A stretch of DNA of 64,000 nucleotides from Corythucha ciliata (lineage: Eukaryota; Arthropoda; Insecta; Hemiptera; Tingidae). Under the pieces are notes generated by a model that saw nothing but the letters and a program-made list of their open reading frames with translations, ran no database searches and was not told the DNA's origin. Position 1 is the first letter of the stretch; every line of letters begins with the position of its first letter. Position numbers and translations under genes: made by a program. Location of the stretch: positions 47,368,001 through 47,432,000 of the forward strand of contig CM075943.1 of the NCBI GenBank assembly GCA_038030265.1, in the 5' to 3' direction. Of the stretch, positions 46,245 through 59,118 are shown piece by piece.

Positions 46245-46309
46245 CCAGTTCCGGCCTTTGGCATTTTGCGCCCCCGGTCGAGTCTTTCAGCTGGCGCCCC
46301 CTCCACCAA

Positions 46310-47035
46310 AATTAATCCCTCTCATTAGCAATTTTTCATTATTTTAGCCAGAAATTAGCATGTTTCCTTATTTTAGCCGATTTGTCTTCATTTCTACTTT
46401 GAATTACAACTTTCTCAATGTTCTCCGCAATCAGCGCTTTGCCTGAATTTGACCCACCAATTAGCGCTTTTTCCTCATTTTGCCGCGGATTAGCGTTTTC
46501 TCCATTTTAACGGCAATTTTAGAGTTTTTTCCACACTTCAGTGCTGCTTCTCAATTTCATGTGTGAATTAGCGATTTTTATCCATTTTAGCCGCGAAAAA
46601 GCGACTTTTCTCAGTTTTTGTCGTGAAATCATGTTTTCCATTATTTTAGCCGATGTACTGAGTACTTTTTACCAATTTTATCCGTGAATTAGCGCATTTT
46701 CTTAATTTCAGCGGTTGATTAGAGATTTTTTTCACTTTTAGCCATGAATTAGCGGGTTTTTTACTTGAGCTCACGAGGAAGCGAATTGGTGTTCCTAAAA
46801 TTTCGCGTTTTTTCTACATTTTAGCGCTTTGTCTCAATTTGTTGTCAATTACCGACATTTCTCCATTTTAGCCCCGAATTGGCGTTTCGTAATTTCAGCC
46901 GCGAATTACTACTTTTTCTCAATTCTATCCGCGATTTTAGCAATATTTTCCTAAATTCTAGCCGCAAAGTATCGTTTTACCACATGACGTGAATTGGCTA
47001 TTTCCGCCAATTTTAACCGTGATTTAGCGTTTTTT
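46310..47035 (-). repeat. Degenerate ~30-bp tandem repeat, block 8 (reverse)
   Basis: Reverse units (TTTAGCCGCGAAAAAGCG and ATTTTAGCC words) up to the LINE junction; they continue beyond it at 49155. Confidence 0.8.
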
Positions 47036-47042
47036 TTTTCAA

Positions 47043-49066
47043 GAGAACTCATGGAGAAGACGCTAGACGGGTATATTCGGGAGGGCATAGGTAAAAGTAG
47101 ACCATATCATCCGAGGCAGCACGCATACATAGCGGGGAAATCGACAGAGTCGGCGTTGCAAGTGCTGGTAGGGAAGCTGGAGGATACCATAGCCCAAAAA
47201 TAATATGCATTGGTTTTGTTCCTGGACATAGAGGGAGCATTCAACCAGGTCACTTTCCAGTGTATAGTGGAGGCTTTGAAAACCTTTCGGGTGAACCCAA
47301 TGGTGGTTAGATGGATTAGTCATGCTCTGAGGCATAGGTGGATTAGGGTAGAATTAGGGGGAGAAACGGTAGAAATGAGGGCAAAGAGAGGAACCCCGCA
47401 GGGGTCTAGCCTCTCGCCACTCTTATGGATAATAGTGGTAGATGAACTAATTAGATTAATGGAGGAAAAAAGCTTTTATATGCAGTTTTTTGCGGATGAT
47501 GGAGCCATCGTGGTTAGAGGAAAGGTATTGTCGACACTTTTTGAACTTATGAGGCAGGCGATTAGTTTAGTGGAGGAATGGTGCGAGCCAAGAGGGTTAA
47601 CCATTAACCCGAGCAAGGTGAAGCTGTGTCTGTTCACCGACAAGAGGAACAGGCAGGGGCTTCAGACTCTACAGATTAGGGGCAAGGAGGTGGAATTAAC
47701 AACGGAAGTTAAGTATTTAGGGGTGTGGCTAGATCATCGACTGAGCTGGGAGAAGCACATAAGGGAAACTTATCAAAAGGCGATGGGCACCTTTTGTCAG
47801 GTTAGAAGGGTAGTGGGGAAAACATGGGGCATGAACCCGAAAATGACCCTATGGTTGTACACGGGGATTATCCGACCAAGGATCCTCTACGGGGCCATGG
47901 TCTGGTGGAGGGCGGCGAACAAAATGGGAAACGCAGCTAAATTAGACAGAGTGCAAAGGCTGGCCTGTCTGGCGACCCTAGAGGCGTTCAGAACGACACC
48001 AACAAGACCGATGGAGGTAATGCTAGGACTAAAACCCTTAAGCCTTGAACTGCAGGCACGGGCTATGGAAGCGGCATACAGATTGGACTGCATGTCAGGG
48101 AAGGTAGGAACATGCGCAGAGTGGCACCGTCCACGGGCATGAGATCGGATCAAATGGTAAAACAAGGGGACTTTGCAAAGAAGATCGTGGTCAAACTAAC
48201 CCGGGAGACCGGGCAAGGGGGGGGGGATACAGAAGAGATTAAGTGTTTTACGGACGGTTCAAAAATTGGAACCGGGAAAGGGAAGGCGGGGTCAGGCATA
48301 TACATCCCTGGAATGGGGGTGGAAGAGAGCCTGACGTTGGGGAAATATGCGACGGTGTTCCAGGCGGAGGTTGCGGCCATAGAGGCTTGTGCAATCGAAC
48401 TGAGACGGAAAGGTGTGACAAATAAGCGAATAACGATATACTCGGACAGCCGAGCCGCCCTCGGGGCCATTTCCAGGCCGGTGGTCAAGTCGGGGGCGGT
48501 GGGGGGGGGCTGTAGAGCCAGTATATCGGCACTGCTGACAGAGAGTAACACGGTTACATTGGGGTGGGTACCAGGTCATGCGGGCATCCCGGGGAATGAG
48601 AGAGCAGACGAGTTGGCTAAGACGGGGGCCATGACAGAATATGTCAGCCCAGAACCGGTGGTGGGGACAGCAAGGGAAGTGGGCGGAAGCCCAGGCACGA
48701 TGGGAAGCAGAAAATCACTGCAGACAAGCGAAAGAGGGCATTAAAAGGTACGATGCCAACACGACAAAGTGGCTGGTAGGGTTAGGTCGAAAGCAAACTA
48801 GAAAGATAGTAGGAATATTTACAGGGCACTTTGCAGTTCAGAGACACTTGCACATGATGGGGCTAATAGGGGACCCTACATGTGAGAGGTGTGGAGTGGA
48901 GGAGGAGACAACGGGTCATTTAGTGAGAGAGTGTGAGGGGTTTGCGGCAGCCAGGTTTGCTGTATTTGGGAGGGACAGGTTGACCGACCTAGAATTTTCC
49001 AGAGCTCAAGGGGTCCGAGTACTGGATTTTCTGGGGAGGGTGAGGAGATTTGAGGAGCCGTGCTAG
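47043..49066 (+). pseudogene. RNase H-type LINE fragment, RT to C-terminus
   Basis: It starts within RT (RQHAYIAGKSTESAL). An in-frame TAA at 47201-47203 interrupts it. RT continues with LFLDIEGAFNQ, GTPQGSSLSPLLW and FFADDGAIV (near 47488), then KYLGVWLDHRLSW. A frameshift near 48110 leads into RNase H: CFTDGSKIG, QAEVAAIEAC, YSDSRAALGAI, WVPGHAGIPGNERADELAK. A second shift near 48640-48740 leads to GHFAVQRHLHMMGL and the CERCGVEEETTGHLVREC knuckle, stopping at 49066. It has the same architecture as the 12.6-kb LINE but is a different family member. The 3' UTR ends in a C run at about 49150. Confidence 0.85.
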
Positions 49067-49154
49067 CCCCTCCGAGTCCGGGACCCGTTGGGTATGACGT
49101 AGGGGCCCAATTGGTGGCCTTGGCGTCGCCGGACTCGGCTTGGCCGGGACGGCA

Positions 49155-49400
49155 CCCCCCCCCCCCAAAATAGCCATTTTATCCCCGAATTATCGTCGTT
49201 CTCAATTTTGGTTCTGGAATTTACATCTAGAAACCTTGAATCAGCACTTTTTAACAATTTTGGCCACGAATATTAGCACTTTTCAACATTTTAGCCACGT
49301 ATACTTGCCTCAAAGAACAGCACAGTAGGGCGCTTTCTCAGTTTTAGCCGCCTAAGGATTTCCAGACAACGGAGATCAGCTTGTTTTCTCTATGTTTGCT
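49155..49400 (-). repeat. Degenerate ~30-bp tandem repeat, block 9 (reverse, right of LINE)
   Basis: AAAATAGCCATTTTATCC and ATTTTAGCCACG-type units resume directly after the LINE's C run, so the LINE split one array. Confidence 0.7.
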
Positions 49401-49572
49401 GCGAAATCGTCTCCAGAAGGCCCTTAGACAATGCCAACGCTCATTTTCAACTAATTTATTTCGATTTTTATCCTTGGGCATTTTTTTTTTCGTTCGCCTT
49501 TTTATCATGCCTTAGGACCCGGCGCCCCTGGGCGGTCGCCCTGCTCCCCCCCCCCTTTAAAGCCGGCACTGG

Positions 49573-49578
49573 CAATCG
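49573..49578 (+). repeat. 6-bp target duplication, right copy
   Basis: CAATCG; matches 46239-46244. Confidence 0.65.
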
Positions 49579-49900
49579 CACTTGACCAATTTTATCTGAG
49601 CGGATAGAGATCATTAGGCGACTAGTGCCTACGTTGTTTCATACAAGCATGAAACTGGAAATAAAGCACCACGATCACGAGTTTAGTTATTTTTTGCTAT
49701 TGTTGTGTTTGCCTGTGAGTGAGATTGAATGACTTCAATTTCATGTAAAGTGGGCCGCAATAAGTTGAGTAAAATTACAGTCATTTAAAGCATGCATAAA
49801 CCTGTAGCCGTAGGAGCCTACATCGTCTGTCTTCCGGTTTTGGCTGCTCGCCATTTGGTTTCAGTTGGGAAACCAAATGCTGAAGATGGCTACAATTTCA

Positions 49901-50180
49901 ACCTCAGACTTTCAGCTATCAGCCCGGCATTTGAACTGACAATGAGTACGAAGCCGTTGGATTGCTCCTCAATGAGAGCGGAATTGCGCCACTGACACTA
50001 CGATCCCCGCCCCCCGGCTTTAAGCCAGACACGGCAAATCCGAGTCATGGAGGACCCGACTCACTAGAACCGATGAAAACCGCGGTGAGGGCGAAACGGG
50101 CACCGACTCCGTACTTCGGCTCAATTGCCAGGCTGATGAGATTAGCATCAATTAGCTTATGATAGCTGAAAGTCTGAGGT
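49901..50180. repeat. Inverted repeat, 21-bp perfect core
   Basis: ACCTCAGACTTTCAGCTATC at 49901 and its reverse complement ending at 50180 match perfectly. Weaker matching continues inward (GCCCGGCATTTGA against GCCTGGCAATTGA) if a 26-bp insertion in the right arm is allowed. Probably a decayed MITE. Confidence 0.65.
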
Positions 50181-53100
50181 CGAAACAAAGACAGGATCGC
50201 ACCCTTAAATTGGTGCGGGGGTAACTGGTCTTAAAATCACACTGAAGGTACTTAGAACAACCCTAGCTGCCAACCGACCTTGCATAATGATTATTTGCAA
50301 AGTTAATGTCGTTAAACCTCCGAACTATATTGGTTGTCAACATTTTCATACTTTTCCACCTACGCGTTTTCAATCAAAATCGTAATTCTATGTTGTTCAT
50401 AATGCCCCTAATTCTCTTTTTAGCTCGTCGTCGTGCTGTGCATTGATCCATGTACTAAAAACCGTAAACTTGAAGAATTTTTAGCTTTGTAAGTCCGTGA
50501 TCTTTGGTTTTTACAATAGTACAAGTCACAAAACTACCTCGCGCGTTTTAGTATAAGTCACAATAAACCATTATTACGGCCAAACTGAGTACTTTTCACC
50601 TTTTAGTCGTCAAAACATAATGTTCTCTTAACGTTATGGTGATATTTGTAGGCAATTAGGCACCCGTATTTATATAAATAAGTTTTAAAGCGAAAAACTC
50701 GCGATGGACACATTTAACTGGCGTTCCTGAAAAACTTGAAATAATGACTTGTACGCTAGAGTTAACACAAAGGCTTAAAATGGGGTTTGGATCAGCGTGA
50801 AAAAACCCGCTGATTCGCGGCTGAAATTATATAAAAGCTCTAATTCGTGACAGAAATCCCCGATATCATTTGCCGCAGACATGCCCCGGGTGCGATTCCC
50901 GACACCCTTTATACCAGGCGACATCCTTAAAATACCCCCACCCCTCTTGGAGTTCCTTCTTCCTATACAGAGCATGGGACAGGACCGCCGGGCCGCATTC
51001 GACGCATATTCGGTTCATTATTAGGCACTCCGCGTACCGACAACTCAAAATATTCGCGACATAAATAACCTGCAATTTTAAGAAGACAACTCGCTCGCTT
51101 TAAACGGTTCGCTATAGTGTTTCCTCATGAATGAATATAAGTGACGCGATCGTTCATTAGAAGGGGTAAGAGGACAGGGAAGTTATTTTTTCCAACTATA
51201 GGAGTGCCTTTTCCTTCATCGTAGTCCGTGCCAGTAGAGCGGAAGGAGAAAAGGAAGCCTTTGTATACGTTTGTTGTTGTTGTTTTTTTTTTCAGTTTAC
51301 ATTCCCAGCGTTCTATGGATATTTTCAAGCCTTGATTTAAAGAGTGAGAGAGGGAGGCAAAAGAAATAAAACCGGGACGAGTCACAAGACGCGCCAATTA
51401 TATTCTCTGAATAGTGAGGGGGGGAGGGGATTAATCGTTCGCTCTTTCGCAAAAAGGGCCCGCTCTTACCCCACCCCCCACCACCGGTACCCCTCATCCT
51501 ATTTCCTGGTGTCGCATTCGCGGCGTTCGAAGAAAGCAAAGCTCATTGAGAATGGGATGGTGGTCGTGGCGGCGGGGGGGGGGGGGGGTTAGATTGTTGA
51601 AAAAAGAGTCCTGTTGGATCTAGGAATTTTAAGCGGATGGAAATCCTTCCCTCTCCCCAGAGCTTTAAGAAGAGGTGAAGTCAAGTGAAAATTATCGCCT
51701 CATTGATATAACTGGCAAAGAGCTGGGGACGTTAAAACATCCCCCCTCCCTCTCGGTGCCACGCAAAGCAACAAGGTCCCATTTTACGGACTTAACAGTT
51801 TTTATCCGTAGATTAATCTTCTTTTTTTTTTAATAAAGGTTTAAGGCGTGCCGAAGACCAACAATAAAAACCCCGTGAAGCTGTATCGTAGCCGTAGAGA
51901 AAGAACTCTCTTATACGGGGGCCTGCGCCAAGAGTTATGCTGGTTGGTTGCATTTATATGAGAGAAGGAGGGCGAAAAATACAGAGAGAATCTTCGCCAT
52001 TCACTGCCGTCCATACAGGACATAGAAGAAAGAAACAACCTCTATTTTTCCCTCACCTAGACAATGAGCGCTTCTCATTTAATATTTCACTTTTAATGAG
52101 CAACAACTTCTGTCTCTTGTTCCATGAAGTGTGTGTGTAGGGGGGGGGGGAGTGAGAAAGACAGTTCATCAGGATTTATCTCACATTGAATTTCCTTTTC
52201 ATACTCACCCCCTCCTCCACTTCACTTCTTCCATCGTCGTATTTAAGAAAAGACTGTTTGTGTGTTAATGAGCTTCTCCTCTCTCATTCGTCCTATCAGT
52301 CCATCCCTTTGTCGCCCTTTTAAGAGGCTATATAAGGCCAATTTACATTTGTGCGCTTTCTTGACCATCGCCCTCCCTGACCGGACATTCAAGGGGCACC
52401 TGCTGACTGATTGCTTGCCTTGCTGGGAGTCATGTGGATCGAAATCGGGACAATGGCTGTTCACCCCCCTTCTTCCTCACCCAACCTTGACGTCATCGCA
52501 AAGAATCGCGAGCTAAATCGGTTCGTCGTGCTTTCAATAATGGCAAAACTTGAAAGATTTTCGGGAAGTCGAAAGTCTTGCTTTTTTTTTTATCTCGGAT
52601 TCATCAGCCCGTCCGGAATCCTCGCCACGCGGGTTCCACCAGGCTCATATAAGCGTGTGAACATTTAAGAAACAGCGGGAGAGCGGCAACTTTAATTGCC
52701 AGTTTCTACCCTTTTAACTTCACCCCGCGCATCACCGTGCTCGATGGGTTTGAAATCGTTGAATTCAACAGGTCCTATAACAGTGGGGAAATATCAGTTC
52801 TCCCTCTCCGACCACAATCTTACATGATGAGGTGGCTTCGAGGATTCCTTAACGTCTTTCATGTATGAGTGTGTGTCTGTGTAAAAGAGAGAGATGTGAC
52901 TTGGGGAAGAAGAAAAAAAAAAAAAAATAAGATGAGAAGTGGCAGCCTGTAATTGGGAGTGGGGCAAGGGTCACCACGGGGTCTTCCTCTTCTTCTTCGA
53001 GTCCCTCCAGAAGAAAGAAGAAGACGAAGAAGAAGTAGAGGACGCATACCGTCCGAGCATTCCTTTTTATTTTTTTCCAGGACTCTCATCTCATCTGAGA

Positions 53101-54667
53101 GCGAGTGAGACGGAAAGTCTCCAGGCCTCTGGGCTTACCAATACTGTTCCCACACGGCCTTCCTACCATCTTCTTCTCCTTCGCCTCACAACCGCCGCAT
53201 TCTACACAAATTACATAGTCCACATCTCAAGCCCCGGCCACATCGGCATACCATAAGGGCGGAGAGGGGGGGGGACCCGTGTAAGCAATTTATTTCCAAA
53301 CCCCAAGCTTGAAAAATGATGGGAGGGGGTGGGAAGGATATGGAAGAAAAGAAAAGAAGTAGAGGAAGAAGGTGGTTTGAAAAAAAAAAAAAAAAGTTGA
53401 CGAAGAGGGTCTTTATCCAACCGTTTTCTCTCTCACACTTGAAAAAACCAAAGACTCGTTCATCTTAACCACCCTCCTCCCCACACCTCTTCATCACCCG
53501 TACAACAACATCGATACAATCCCTATGGTCATCGCTTGTTTCCGTTTCAAAAAATACCTTCAACCCCCTCACTGATATGCCCAACATTATCGACACAGGG
53601 TCAGTTTTTTGGGTTTAGACGCATTAACCCATGAATGAATATAACTGCATCAACTTTGTGTGCACCGCACCACAGGGTTGGACGAAAATTCCAAATTTTG
53701 AGTATAACAAACATTTTTAAAAACTGGGGACGAAATGGATGGGTTTGTGGAGTAAAGGTGGAAACTACCCGATCCTGAAGTGGTTGGTCCTATTAAAAAT
53801 AGAGAGAGGAAAAAAAAGAGAAGAAAAGAAATAAAACCCGAGATGAGCAGAAGAAGAAAAGAGGCGAGGCACGCGGTTGCAGGGTGAAGGAGGGACGAGA
53901 GAGGGGGGGGTCAGGTAAAGCAATTAAAGGATAGAAAACCGGTTGAGATTTATTTCATTTCCGGCCTCCTAAACCAAAAGCAATTTCCGAAGCATTTTTA
54001 ATGAATGGGGAGGTCCCCCGAGAGGAGAAAGCGAGTTTTTTCCCTCGTTCTGTCTCTTTCACCCTAGGAAAAGGAGAGGAAGAGAGGTTTTAGACAAATG
54101 GTGAAGGGTGTGACGCGTGGGGGGAAGGGAAGGGGTTTTAAAGAAAAATATTTTTTAAAAAATTAGCCAGTGTCAGAGGTAGTGGGGGGGGGGGAGAATA
54201 AGTAATGAAATCTACGAATGGAGGAAAACTCGTAAAAACTGTATAAATGAGCCGCATAAGATGTAATAAAAATAATAAGATAGTAAAAAAAAAAGAAGGA
54301 ATGGCTGGGTGGAGGGGGTCAAGGTGCCAGGTGTGTTGTACCAGCTCTCCCCCCCACTACTCTAGCACGCCGAAGTTCATTCATAAGATGCTGCCTGGCA
54401 GTGAGGAGTGGTTGAGAAGACGTCTCACGTGGTGCTCGTTTCATTCTCATTCTTATAATCTCCGTAGTCCAAGAACCTTTCACTCGCAATTGAAGTGTTG
54501 AGTGTGTGCGTGGACGGGGAAAAAATAGAATTTGGAATAACAACCGGACGCCTCAATTTTAAACGTTCATGTTTCTGACAAAAGCTTCCCGGGCGATTTA
54601 ATTTTTTTTTTTAAACTAAAAAAAAAAAAATTGCGATGGAGTGAAATTGGATCTTATTTGTTCTCAG
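50181..54667. other. Gene-free region upstream of giant-lens
   Basis: Contains a short ~30-bp-repeat trace (50795-50855), G runs (near 51420, 51581, 52141, 53268, 53907, 54183), GA/CT tracts and A14 near 53384. Some of it may be promoter or 5' UTR sequence of the giant-lens gene; I cannot define elements. Confidence 0.45.
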
Positions 54668-54697
54668 AGTGAAATTAAAAGTTTCGGTATAAATATA

Positions 54698-57600
54698 ATG
54701 CTGTCGTCGTTAAATAGCGCGAGTTGGTGCCTCGTTCTCTGGCTACTTGAATTGGCCAGGGCCACGCGAACCCCGTTGATCGTGTTCCAGCACGAGGTGA
54801 TCAACTTCCCCTCGGAGGAGATCATCCACCGTATGATCGCACAGTCGTCAATCGTTCCCGACTATCATTACTATCACCACTATAAAACGACCAAACACTT
54901 GAGAACGCTCTATCAAGTCGGTGTAAGTTTTTTTTTTTTTTTTTTTTTTTTTCGAAAAGAAAAAAATAGTGCCAGTAGTCGGACAACTTCGACAAAGTTT
55001 CCTCCAGAAAGAAAGAGATAGAGAAGGCGACTCTGTATAATTATGTAACTCGAACCTGCCTAGCGTTTTCGCGCCTTTTTTCTTTAATCCTTCAGCATCC
55101 ACGACGGCCGGGGCAACGCCTACCTCTAACTTTGTAGCCCACGGTGTAGAATTTTTACGTCATAATCGCCTTGTTTTTTTTTTAAAAACAAAAATCCCTT
55201 CAAGAGGGGGGCGGGGATCAAAACGAAGTGTGTTCGCAAGTGGAAGTTTAAAAACTTTTTTTTTTTTTTGTCTCTCTCCATCTTAACACGCTTGAATTTT
55301 GACACCTGTTGATGAATGGACCCTCACGAAATAGAAGGAAAAAATCTCAAGATCTTCACGCTCATGTGACATTCTTAAGCATGTCAAAACGGGACATCAC
55401 GTAGGTATAGCTAGTAGTACAAGTAAAACGGACCGAAATTGTAACAATTGTCCCCCTTCACCATGTCCACCACTCATTTTTTTCCGCTTCTTAAAGTTCT
55501 AAAACGACGTCGACGTGACGAGTTGAGACGTCTATTTATCAAAATTATAGGTAATTACATAAGGTGGTGTGAGTGTGTGATGGAAGGGGTGAGGGAATGG
55601 GAAAGGAAAGATATTATTTTTGAAAAGCACGTGCTCGAAAAAGAAGGGGATAATTTTTAGAAAAACTCGCCCCTCCCCCCTCCTCGGTCATTTGAAAGGA
55701 GGAGGGGGGGGGTCTTTAACGCGATGCGGATACGTGAAAAGTTGAGTCATCAACATGCGATAGATAGGGGAGGGGGAACTGATGACTGAAAGAAGAGAAA
55801 AAGAGGGTATATATACACCCAAAAGTAAACAAAGAAAAGTCCTTCTTTTTCGAAGGATACGACACGGGAGGATTCCGAAACGTCACGTCTTCTATGAAAC
55901 GTGTGTATTGGACATCCCTCGTTCGTCTCAACCATCAACCCTTAAAAACCACTCTTTTTTTTTTTTTTCTCACCCTCTCTCTTTCTCTCCGTCATATATC
56001 GGAGAACCGATAACTACGCATGCATGACCGGGGGATCAGTTTCAGTTTTTGGTTTTATCCGTGAGCGATCCCCCGGTGTGGCCGGAGGGGAGTGAAAGAG
56101 TGTGAAGAGGAACGCTTCAGTGACGATCTTTAGGTTTTGCTTACATTCCCGCTCCCTCCCCTCGAACCCCCCCTTTCAACACCTTTTACGAGACGAACTG
56201 GCTAACACGGTCCAAACACAACACACAAAAAAAAAAGTTTGGAAGCAAAAAATTATCTTGTTTCCGTCATAGGGTTTTTTTTTTGCCCAGTGATAGTTTT
56301 GAAAAGATCGTAGACGCCCCATGATTCTGCAGCCCCCTCCACCCATCTCAATTGGTGAAGAGAGTGAAACAAAACCAGAATTTTGCAAAAAATCGGAAAC
56401 GAAGTTACCACATGCCGAGTCCTTCTAATATAGGTCGAATAATAATAATTTTTAAAAATGTCAAAATAGACAAAAAAGCGAATAAGAAGGTCTTTGGAGA
56501 AACGATCGTTTGAAAAACCTCGAGGAGTAAACAAAAGAGCCTTTCTAACTTAACGATTTTTCAGTGATTTCTAGAAACAAACGTTGATCGCAGTGGGGTG
56601 GGGGAGCAACCTGTTGAATCCTATAGAGAACCAACACTTGAAGAAGCAAACACTTATGATCAGAACCTATCTAATTCGCCTCTATTTAAATTTTAAGGTG
56701 CGTGGTTTTTTTTTTTCGGTCAGAATAACCAGAATTTTCTCCCCCGCCCCCATCCCTTATAGAACGCCAATTTATTCGCAATAACAGTCGAATTCACTCT
56801 TTGCCATTCTAGTGAATAGTAAAACGCTGTTTTCATACCAACGCAATTGAAAAATTTCAGTATTCAGGTGTTAGTTAGGGGAGGCGTAATGATGAAGATG
56901 AGGGTAAGAGTGGGGGGGGGGAAACAAAATGAAAACTCCGTGGTAGTAAAAACGACCTTGTCAAGAACTTCTTTCTCTTCCTACGTATTCGTGAGTGCAA
57001 TTTTTTTTTTTTCTCACTCTAATGCACTTCTACCCACGCGTATTGGCCCATACAGAAAACGTTCAGCCCACTGAATAATAAAAAAAAAATAAATCCTTCC
57101 ACCCCCTTTTCCATTTACTTTTCAAAACCAAAAAAATAAATGAATGGGGAGGGGTTGTGATTTGGATCGTGAAACTTAAAACAATCGTTCATTGTAATCA
57201 GCACTTTAATCAAACAAAGTGTCTTCTTTCTTCCTTTATTTCGCCTCCCTCATCACCCCCCCCCCCAACCGACTGTCAGCGAATTCTCAACTTCGATACT
57301 GTTACGTAACTCTTTGATAAATTTGTGCACAGTCGAGCCACATTCTTGCGTATTCCCCAGACGAAAATGTCTGTTTAATTGACCCTTGGGGAGGGGGATC
57401 CAAGCCCTAAAAAACTGCAAAACCTCTTCAATGACAATTAATGAGGGTGGTGGTGGTGGTGGGGAGATGTATTTTCAAATTTGAAATCTTTCGCCCCCAC
57501 CACCGACACCACCACAACTTTTTCAGTTGTTGAAGTGTGTGGTTGCTTTGGATGAGGAGGATGGGTATCAATTGCACAGCGTAGGAGCTGTCAAGTCTTA

Positions 57601-59118
57601 ACAAGGAACGTCCTTTGTCACCCGATAAGGTGCATTGGGTGGGAGGGGGGGGGTCGAGGACTTGAAGGAGGAAAAAAAGATAAAAGATGATGAGGGGTGG
57701 GTGGAGTAGAAGGACTTCTCCCAAGGATAGGAGAAAGAGAGAGAGAAAAAAAGAGTGAAATGTGAAGAATAAGAGAAGGAGGAGGGGAATCTTCTACGAA
57801 ACAAGAAAAAGTCGAGACACGTGGACTTGTGCCGACAAAAAAAATAAATATTTTTTCCCTCCCCCAAGGCGATCCCCCCCCCCCCGTCTTACACACGTTG
57901 TGGTACAAGATGACCCAAACAAGTTAACTCTGTTGGGAAGTTCCTGGAACGGACTCCAAGCTTCATCTGATAGAAGTTCGTGGAAGCATAAACTAGCCAC
58001 CGACAGTATTAATGTGGGACTCTATCCCCCTCCAACAATATCAAGGGGCACCTAATTACCAACAACAAAAGAACCCTAGAAATTTAGTTGAGTTTAGTAA
58101 TAATATTCAAGTTGCTTGGCCCCCTAAATTGTGCTGGTTGGTGGTGGTTGTGGGGGGGGCGGGGGTGCGGACATGTTTAAAAAACGATAAAATCATTATC
58201 TGATGTTTGAGTAACGATAAATAAAAACGGATTATTTATTTTGTACAGGACTCAGAAAAGGATCTTCCTGAATGCGAACCCTGGTCGGTTTGTAGTAAAG
58301 TTGATTTATACGACGCACCGTGGCTTGAAAGACAGTGTCGTTGCCCGAACCATCAAAAATGTCCAGGACTGTTGGCAGCCAACGATGGGCATACGATTAT
58401 CGACAGGACGAGGCAATTTAAGGTACTTGAATTCGGGGTACCAAAAAAAAGTACATTTTTTGTGTGTGTGTGTTTTTTTTTAACAATGCTGTTTTCTTTT
58501 AATAGCTCTGCGAACCGGTCAAAAAGTTGCCCAAATGTCGCTACTTTCGCGATATAACGTGGACGCTAACGAGTCGGGCTGAAAACATAACGAGCCAAGT
58601 GGTACACTGTCACTGTCCCAAAGGGTCAGTCGCCTACCTGATAAAACGACAGGCGTTTGTCGACCCTTCGGGACAACAGGGCTACCATTATTCCTTCGCC
58701 TGTTCACCCCAAAGCGTAAGTTTATTTTTGTAACAAACTAATTTACGCTTTATCGTGTAAGAAAGAATGACCAGGTTGGGAGGGGGGGGGGTTGTCTACC
58801 TTTTCTAACGAGGTGTTTGTGACTTTTGAAGAGAAAGTCACGTCATTATTCAAAATTACCCTGTCATTAAAGGATTTTTTTTGTTCTTGCTCTTTCTGTT
58901 AATAAAAACAGAGGCTAAGGTGTCAAAGGAAGGAGCCCTGTCGCCTATTTACCGTTCGAAAGCGAATGGAACTACTCGACGAGGTGAACACGAACACGCT
59001 CTGTCAGTGCCCTCACGGTCACCATTGCCCTAAACACCACACTCATCCAGGAGTGCTACAGGGGAAAAGTTACGTTGAAGAGAACATAAGGACCTACAGT
59101 GGTTATTGCATAGGTTAA
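54698..59118 (+). CDS. aos: Giant-lens/Argos-like secreted EGF-receptor antagonist, four coding exons
   Basis: Coding exons are 54698-54922, 58249-58422, 58506-58715 and 58912-59118, all joined in phase 0 with GT-AG introns (271 aa). Argos proteins bind EGF ligands such as Spitz outside the cell and limit EGFR signalling. The N-terminus (LVLWLLELARA) is a signal peptide. The Cys-rich body contains CEPWSVCSKVDLYD, DGHTIIDRTRQFK, CEPVKKLPKCRYFRD, AYLIKRQAF, RLRCQRKEPCRLFTV, DEVNTNTLCQCP and NIRTYSGYC. Sixteen cysteines lie in exons 2-4. The start is the first in-frame ATG. A good acceptor (TTATTTGTTCTCAG, ending 54667) lies 30 bp upstream, so a 5' UTR exon is likely. Intron 1 is 3.3 kb, the others 83 and 196 bp. 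The family call is from recognition. Confidence 0.78.

Larger units (their letters stand above)
46245..49572. mobile_element. Inverted-repeat element carrying a ~30-bp array and a nested LINE
   Basis: It opens CCAGTTCCGGCCTTT and closes AAAGCCGGCACTGG, the inverse with one mismatch in the first 11 bp, flanked by CAATCG on both sides. GCGCCCC-rich subterminal sequence occurs at both ends. Inside are reverse ~30-bp repeats (46310-47035 and 49155-49400) split by a LINE fragment. The element has no transposase of its own visible, so it would be non-autonomous. Termini of this kind are known from several cut-and-paste families; I do not assign one. Confidence 0.7.
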
